A DNA stretch of 10,965 nt from G020348385 sp964580235 (GTDB lineage Bacteria > Acidobacteriota > Aminicenantia > Aminicenantales > Aminicenantaceae). Of the stretch, positions 7,560 through 10,965 are shown in pieces. The notes beneath the pieces are model-generated. The model saw nothing but the letters and a program-made list of their open reading frames with translations, made no database searches and was not told the origin of the DNA. Position numbers and translations under genes: made by a program. Each line of letters starts with the position of its first letter. Position 1 is the first letter of the stretch. The stretch lies in NCBI GenBank assembly GCA_964580235.1, contig CAZOJY010000118.1, positions 1 to 10,965 on the forward strand, given 5' to 3'.

Positions 7560-8543
7560 ATGAAAGTGAAAAAAGAATATATGATTCTTTCAGGAATCAT
7601 CATTGTGCTCCTCGTTTATCTCATATTTGGGACCCGAAAAAATAAGATGAGTTACAAAATTCCTTCTCTGACAAAAATCGCTCCAGGCGAAGTGACAAAA
7701 ATAGAAATTTCCAAAGCAGGCCGACAGATCACGTTGCTCGGAGAAGATGATGCGTGGAAGATTATGCCTGAGGCATATTCTGCTGATCCAGAAAAAGTGA
7801 AAGACATGCTGAAAGTTATCGACGATCTAAAGTTGACTGAACTGGCCGCCGAAAAAAAGGATTATCAGCGTTATGATTTGAGTGGGGACAAGAAGATCAA
7901 TGTTAAGGCTTACAAAGATGATGAGCTGGTCCGAGAGTTCGATATCGGCAAAATTCCTTCCACCTACCGTCATACGTTTGTTCGCATAGGAGGCGATGAA
8001 CGTGTGTATTATGCTCAGGATTCCTTCCGGAGTCACTTCGATAATGAAGCCAAAGACCTGCGCGATAAAGTAGTCATGACATTCGATAAAAATGAAGTGA
8101 CCGAAATCATCCTCGAGCCGGAAAAACAAACCATTGTGTTGACTAAAAAAATGGCACCGGCCGAGAATAAGCCCGAGGAGAATAAAGAGGAAAAAAAGGC
8201 GGAGCCTTCGAAACCAAAAGAGGAAGAAGCCTGGGTGTCGGCGGAGGGAAAAGTGGCCGAGAAAAGCAAAGTGGATGTACTCATTGAATCTCTTTCTGAT
8301 CTGAAATGTGATGATTACATCGAAGGAAAAACAAAGGAGGACTTCAAAACGCCTGTCTATCACATAATGCTCAAGGGAGCCAAAGATTATTCTCTCGACA
8401 TTTTTTCTAAAGAGGAAAAAGATAACGGAAAATATCCTGCACTCTCCTCAGAAAATCCATATCCCTTTTTGCTCTCGACCTACAAGGCTGAACAGATCAT
8501 GAAAAAGCCTGACGATCTTTTCAAAGGAAACGAGAACAAATAA
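7560..8543 (+). CDS. Membrane-anchored DUF4340 protein with two repeat units
   Basis: This 327-aa protein has one N-terminal membrane helix (about 8-25) and a predicted extracytoplasmic body. The body matches the DUF4340 pattern: short beta strands, a Trp-containing strand (AWKIM), then helices with conserved DLK. I see two similar units. Unit 1 begins at EVTKIEIS (44) and unit 2 at EVTEIILE (179), about 135 residues later; each then has AW and a V-L-DLK helix. A Lys/Glu/Pro-rich linker (about 198-220) interrupts unit 2. The gene follows the GldG-like gene by 17 bases, with AAGGAG at 7546-7551. DUF4340 proteins are frequent partners of GldG-family ABC cassettes, and their function is unknown. 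This looks like the last gene of the operon, because a stem-loop follows and composition changes. Confidence 0.85.
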   Translation: MKVKKEYMILSGIIIVLLVYLIFGTRKNKMSYKIPSLTKIAPGEVTKIEISKAGRQITLLGEDDAWKIMPEAYSADPEKVKDMLKVIDDLKLTELAAEKKDYQRYDLSGDKKINVKAYKDDELVREFDIGKIPSTYRHTFVRIGGDERVYYAQDSFRSHFDNEAKDLRDKVVMTFDKNEVTEIILEPEKQTIVLTKKMAPAENKPEENKEEKKAEPSKPKEEEAWVSAEGKVAEKSKVDVLIESLSDLKCDDYIEGKTKEDFKTPVYHIMLKGAKDYSLDIFSKEEKDNGKYPALSSENPYPFLLSTYKAEQIMKKPDDLFKGNENK

Positions 8544-8570
8544 AATCCGGCTTTGATTGAGCTGAATTTT
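8542..8570 (+). terminator. Terminator-like stem-loop after the ABC cassette
   Basis: AAAATCCGGCT (8542-8552) pairs with AGCTGAATTTT (8560-8570) across a 7-base loop, with one C-A mismatch and one G-U pair. The A-run, short GC core and T4 at the 3' side resemble a weak bidirectional intrinsic terminator. It overlaps the stop codon of the DUF4340 gene. Confidence 0.4.
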
Positions 8571-8691
8571 CTCCCGCTGACATCATGACATGAGAGTATC
8601 ATACTAAAACAGCTATAATTGCCAATTCAAATTCTTAAGGCCCATCTATCACATCCTAAATCCTCCTCATTTGAAACATTCTAACCTTGGT

Positions 8692-8719
8692 TTGACAGTG
8701 GATTTTTCAATAGGATATT
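8692..8719 (+). promoter_or_regulatory. Candidate promoter of the arylsulfotransferase-like gene
   Basis: A perfect -35 TTGACA (8692-8697) is followed after 16 bases by GATATT (8714-8719), a 4-of-6 match to TATAAT. The implied leader is about 105 bases. A better-looking TATACT at 8754-8759 has no matching -35 at proper distance. The rest of the 287-base gap (8544-8830) shows no gene. Confidence 0.35.
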
Positions 8720-8828
8720 GTCTAGAAAAAGATGATTGCTATTGGATGATTTGTATACTAGAATTTTTGTTTGGGTAAATAGGATAGGTTCTAAATGTCA
8801 AAACATGAGATCAAATATTAAGCATTAA

Positions 8829-8842
8829 TAATGAAATCATTA
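8829..8842. other. Dyad overlapping the start codon
   Basis: TAATGA-AA-TCATTA is a perfect 6-base dyad covering the ATG of the arylsulfotransferase-like gene, which lacks a Shine-Dalgarno sequence. It could be an operator or an mRNA hairpin that limits initiation, but such AT-rich dyads also arise by chance. Confidence 0.25.
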
Positions 8843-10066
8843 AAGATATTTTCACTTGTTGTTATTGTCATTATTGTTATTATTGGGCTTATTTTAGTTT
8901 TAGACATACGGATAACCACTTCTAAAGAACACATTTCTAATTCAACTATTGAAGAAATAAAATCTCTTGGTTATTTAGATTGGCATACTGTCAAAAGAGA
9001 AGATATCGATAAAGTGGGAGTTGTAAAATACCATAAAGATTTATCTTATAACGGTTTAAATATCTTCAATTATGATGGTCTTCCGATAGCATATCTTATG
9101 ACTATGACAGGAAAAATCTTACACACATGGTCTTATGGAGACAAGGGCTGGCATTATGTAGAAATGCTTGAAAACGAGGACCTGCTGTGTATTGTAAAAG
9201 ATTCAATGCTCTTAAAATTAAATTGGGATTCTAAGCCTCAATGGATGAGTAAAGGAAGATACCATCATGATGTATCCGTCGCGGAAAATGGTGATATTTA
9301 TGCAATCACAAGAACCAGCGAGAATATCCCTTACAAATCCAATACCATCCCTATACTCAATGATTACATAACTCTTTTATCTCCTGAGGGTGAAACAAAA
9401 AAAACAATATCTATTTTTGACTTATTTGGACAGGAAATTCCCGAAAGCAGGAAGAGAGAAATTTTTATATATTTCAATAAAGCTGTTAAGGAAGAAAAAA
9501 CCAAAAAAAGGAAGCCAGGTGGAAATATTTCTGACGTGTTCCATACGAATACCATAGAATGGATTAAAAAAGATATAAAGGGACTAGCGAAGAAAGGAAA
9601 CCTATTAATCTGTATTCGTAATTTGAACATTATTGCCATTTTAGATGTAGAAAAAGAAAAGATTGTATGGCGCTTAAATAGGAATGATCTTGATATGCCT
9701 CATCAACCCTCTCTGAATAATGATGGAAACATCTTAATTTTTGATAATGGATTTTATAGGAAATACTCAAGAATTATGGTGATAGATCCGTTTACAGCAC
9801 AAATTTTGAGGGAGTATAAAGGAGATCCTGAAAAGTCTTTTTTTTCGCCCATTAGAGGTGGATGCCAGGAACTTCCGAATAGAAATCTTCTTATAACAGA
9901 AAGTAATAAGTCCCATGTATTTGAAGTTGATCTAGATGGAAACATTGTCTGGGAGTATTATGGGCTAGAAGTGGATAAAAAAGTAAATAAAAGAAGACCC
10001 ATTTATCGCATGACAAGGATCGGTATGGATTTCCTAAATCATATGAAACTTAAGAATAAATTTTAA
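8831..10066 (+). CDS. Membrane-anchored arylsulfotransferase (ASST)-like beta-propeller protein
   Basis: This 411-aa protein has one strongly hydrophobic N-terminal segment (about 6-26) with no obvious cleavage site, so the body is probably anchored facing the periplasm. The body shows repeated propeller-blade strands such as GKILHTW (94-100), GDIYAIT (154-160), KIVWRL (277-282) and GNIVWEY (370-376). It matches the bacterial ASST pattern, including His146 (HHD), His238 (FHTN), Arg263 (IRN) and His291 (PHQP followed by GNILIFDNG). These fit the three histidines and one arginine of the E. coli ASST active site, by eye alignment only. ASST transfers sulfate between phenolic compounds; many family members are uncharacterised. 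It is shorter than E. coli ASST (near 590 aa). No Shine-Dalgarno is visible, but an in-frame stop at 8819 leaves ATG 8831 as the start. No DsbL/DsbI partner genes are present. Low G+C sets it apart from the operons. Confidence 0.75.
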   Translation: MKSLKIFSLVVIVIIVIIGLILVLDIRITTSKEHISNSTIEEIKSLGYLDWHTVKREDIDKVGVVKYHKDLSYNGLNIFNYDGLPIAYLMTMTGKILHTWSYGDKGWHYVEMLENEDLLCIVKDSMLLKLNWDSKPQWMSKGRYHHDVSVAENGDIYAITRTSENIPYKSNTIPILNDYITLLSPEGETKKTISIFDLFGQEIPESRKREIFIYFNKAVKEEKTKKRKPGGNISDVFHTNTIEWIKKDIKGLAKKGNLLICIRNLNIIAILDVEKEKIVWRLNRNDLDMPHQPSLNNDGNILIFDNGFYRKYSRIMVIDPFTAQILREYKGDPEKSFFSPIRGGCQELPNRNLLITESNKSHVFEVDLDGNIVWEYYGLEVDKKVNKRRPIYRMTRIGMDFLNHMKLKNKF

Positions 10067-10252
10067 ATTATTAGAATTAAACAATAACAACCAGCGAAGA
10101 ACTCCAAAAATGACAGAAAAAACCTAACAAGTGCTCATCGTAAGAATTTCAATATCCTTTAGATAAACATCAGATGGATTCTTGGAAGGATTATTATTTA
10201 AAAATATAGAAAACCCTCTTCCACATCAGTCGCGGTTACTCTTGGATCAACT
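10067..10252. other. Convergent intergenic region without a gene
   Basis: This AT-rich gap lies between the 3' ends of two converging genes. I see no coding frame with a ribosome site and no clear intrinsic terminator for either gene; readthrough in both directions is possible. Confidence 0.45.
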
Positions 10253-10271
10253 TCAGTAGAGTATGAAGTTG
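10248..10271 (-). other. Stem-loop spanning the stop codon of the secreted-protein gene
   Basis: CAACTTCA (10248-10255) and TGAAGTTG (10264-10271) form a perfect 8-base stem with an 8-base loop. The left arm includes the minus-strand stop codon (10253-10255). No T-run follows on the minus strand, so it is not a normal intrinsic terminator; it could protect the mRNA 3' end. Confidence 0.4.
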
Positions 10272-10762
10272 CATTCCTTACTTAATTCTACGCCCGAACC
10301 TAATTGTTTAATCTCTATTATGATAATCAATTTATACATTCCTAGCTTCCAGCTATCGAAACTTGTCATTTGTGACTGGTATATAGTGTTTGATTTTACT
10401 CTGCTCCAGTCTTCATCGTAAAAATGTAAGAATTCAGGGCCTGTAAATATGTAATGAAACTTGACATTTGTATTGTAATAACTCATAAATTCAAGATTAA
10501 AATCTAACCATCCTGTTCTACTTAATTTTACAGCGTTACTTACTACTCCTGCATCGTCGCTAATGTAAATTGACAAAAGATTTAGTCTCGGCTTATTTTT
10601 CCCGGCCAACTGAATAGACATATCTGGATATGGAGATGGTTGATCAGAATCAATTACTCCTTTTTCTATCAATTTAATGTTGAAATCCCCATAATTTTGT
10701 CGGGCTTGTAATGTTCCAATGAATAAGATGCAAACAATGAGTATGAGAACTTTCTTTTTCAT
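10253..10762 (-). CDS. Small secreted protein of unknown function
   Basis: I do not recognise this 169-aa protein. It starts with a classic signal peptide, MKKKVLILIVCILFIGTLQA, with likely cleavage after LQA near residue 20, giving a mature protein of about 149 aa. There is no lipobox cysteine at the cleavage site. The rest alternates short hydrophobic strands with polar, aromatic-rich turns (FKFHYIF-like and YKLIIIIEI stretches), which suggests a beta-sandwich, perhaps Ig-like; that is inference. The start is ATG at 10762, led by AAGGAGG (10767-10773) four bases upstream; a longer in-frame TTG start at 10810 lacks such a site. It has its own promoter and converges on the arylsulfotransferase-like gene. 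Both share low G+C and an extracytoplasmic location, but a functional link is only a guess. Confidence 0.8.
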   Translation of the reverse strand: MKKKVLILIVCILFIGTLQARQNYGDFNIKLIEKGVIDSDQPSPYPDMSIQLAGKNKPRLNLLSIYISDDAGVVSNAVKLSRTGWLDFNLEFMSYYNTNVKFHYIFTGPEFLHFYDEDWSRVKSNTIYQSQMTSFDSWKLGMYKLIIIIEIKQLGSGVELSKECNFILY

Positions 10763-10781
10763 TATACCTCCTTGTGCCCTA

Positions 10782-10810
10782 ATTTTAAAAAAATGATTAG
10801 GAGTTTTCAA
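10782..10810 (-). promoter_or_regulatory. Sigma70-like promoter of the secreted-protein gene
   Basis: Read on the minus strand, TTGAAA (10810-10805) and TAAAAT (10787-10782) are separated by exactly 17 bases. Each box matches consensus in five of six positions. The ribosome site AAGGAGG and ATG follow within 25 bases, so the leader would be very short. Confidence 0.6.
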
Positions 10811-10860
10811 GCTTTATTTGAAATTTTATTCTAATATTTAGCTCTAAGTACAGGCTTTGT

Positions 10861-10908
10861 TAACCTGGATAATTCATAAATTATCCAGGTTACCCTGAAT
10901 TATTCATG
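10861..10908. repeat. Palindrome plus third arm, right-edge repeat
   Basis: TAACCTGGATAATT (10861-10874) and AATTATCCAGGTTA (10879-10892) form a perfect 14-bp stem with the 4-base loop CATA. A third related arm, CCCTGAATTATTCATG (10893-10908), follows at once in the same orientation as the first arm. The third arm is also the inverted match of 83-96 at the left end. The three alternating arms could form competing hairpins. Confidence 0.75.
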
Positions 10909-10923
10909 TGCGAACTTAAAATC

Positions 10924-10962
10924 AAGGGACACGTTACCGGAAATTTAAGGGACACGTTACCG
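10924..10962. repeat. Two direct copies of AAGGGACACGTTACCG at the right edge
   Basis: The 16-base unit occurs at 10924-10939 and again, identical, at 10947-10962, a 23-base period. The left edge of the window carries the same unit inverted with the same period. Identity of the two copies points to recent duplication or active maintenance. Confidence 0.85.
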
Positions 10963-10965
10963 ATT

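Noticed and set aside
3862..8543. A gliding-motility system
   Set aside because: Only the ABC part resembles Gld proteins; none of the core motility or type IX secretion genes are present, and the same ABC set is common in non-gliding bacteria.
8581..8620. Small dyads such as AGTAT-C-ATACT after the ABC cassette
   Set aside because: A five-base stem with a one-base loop cannot form a stable hairpin and is expected by chance in AT-rich DNA.
10763..10810. Longer N-terminus of the secreted protein from an in-frame TTG
   Set aside because: It would place 16 extra residues before a textbook signal peptide and would absorb the strong AAGGAGG site and the promoter -10 box.
10861..10962. A CRISPR array or an intrinsic terminator
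   Set aside because: There are only two direct units at a 23-base period with a 7-base gap rather than spacers, and the palindrome is AT-rich without a following T-run.
1..10965. The whole window as a composite transposon bounded by inverted repeats
   Set aside because: No transposase, recombinase or target duplication is visible, the cargo includes ordinary metabolic operons, and an assembly break at a dispersed repeat explains the end positions more simply.

Overview
The window holds eight genes that I can support. Six form two plus-strand operons of ordinary-looking bacterial genes. Two AT-rich genes on the right encode membrane-anchored or exported proteins and converge on each other. 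Both ends carry copies of the same short repeat family in opposite orientation. There is no rRNA, tRNA, CRISPR array, transposase or phage gene. Strong Shine-Dalgarno sequences, sigma70-like promoters and an export-type protein suggest a Gram-negative bacterium, but this is inference. A dehydrogenase-first beta-oxidation fusion, a Gld-type ABC cassette and GGGACA-type dispersed repeats fit lineages such as Desulfobacterota or Acidobacteriota/Aminicenantes. The sequence alone does not settle the phylum.

Region 1 (1-398) has no gene. It contains a repeat cluster at the left edge, an AT-rich leader with long T-tracts and a candidate promoter. Region 2 (399-3677) is a two-gene beta-oxidation operon: a 3-hydroxyacyl-CoA dehydrogenase/enoyl-CoA hydratase fusion, then a thiolase-family protein. 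Together these could hydrate an enoyl-CoA, oxidise the 3-hydroxyacyl-CoA with NAD+ and cleave the 3-ketoacyl-CoA. Region 3 (3678-3861) carries stem-loops and a well-formed promoter for the next operon. Region 4 (3862-8543) is a tight four-gene cassette: ABC ATPase, six-helix permease, GldG-family protein with a membrane anchor at each end, and a membrane-anchored DUF4340 protein. It resembles the GldA/GldF/GldG set of gliding Bacteroidetes plus DUF4340, an arrangement seen in many non-gliding phyla with no settled function.

Region 5 (8544-10965) drops to roughly one third G+C, against nearly half in the operons, judged by counting sample lines. It holds a membrane-anchored arylsulfotransferase-like beta-propeller protein, a short convergent gene for a secreted protein I do not recognise, and a right-hand repeat cluster with a perfect 14-bp-stem palindrome and two identical 16-bp units. 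This part looks like accessory DNA.

The least understood content is the ABC/GldG/DUF4340 cassette, the arylsulfotransferase-like protein with its apparently intact active site, and the repeat family at both ends. The end-to-end match may simply mean that an assembly broke at a dispersed repeat.
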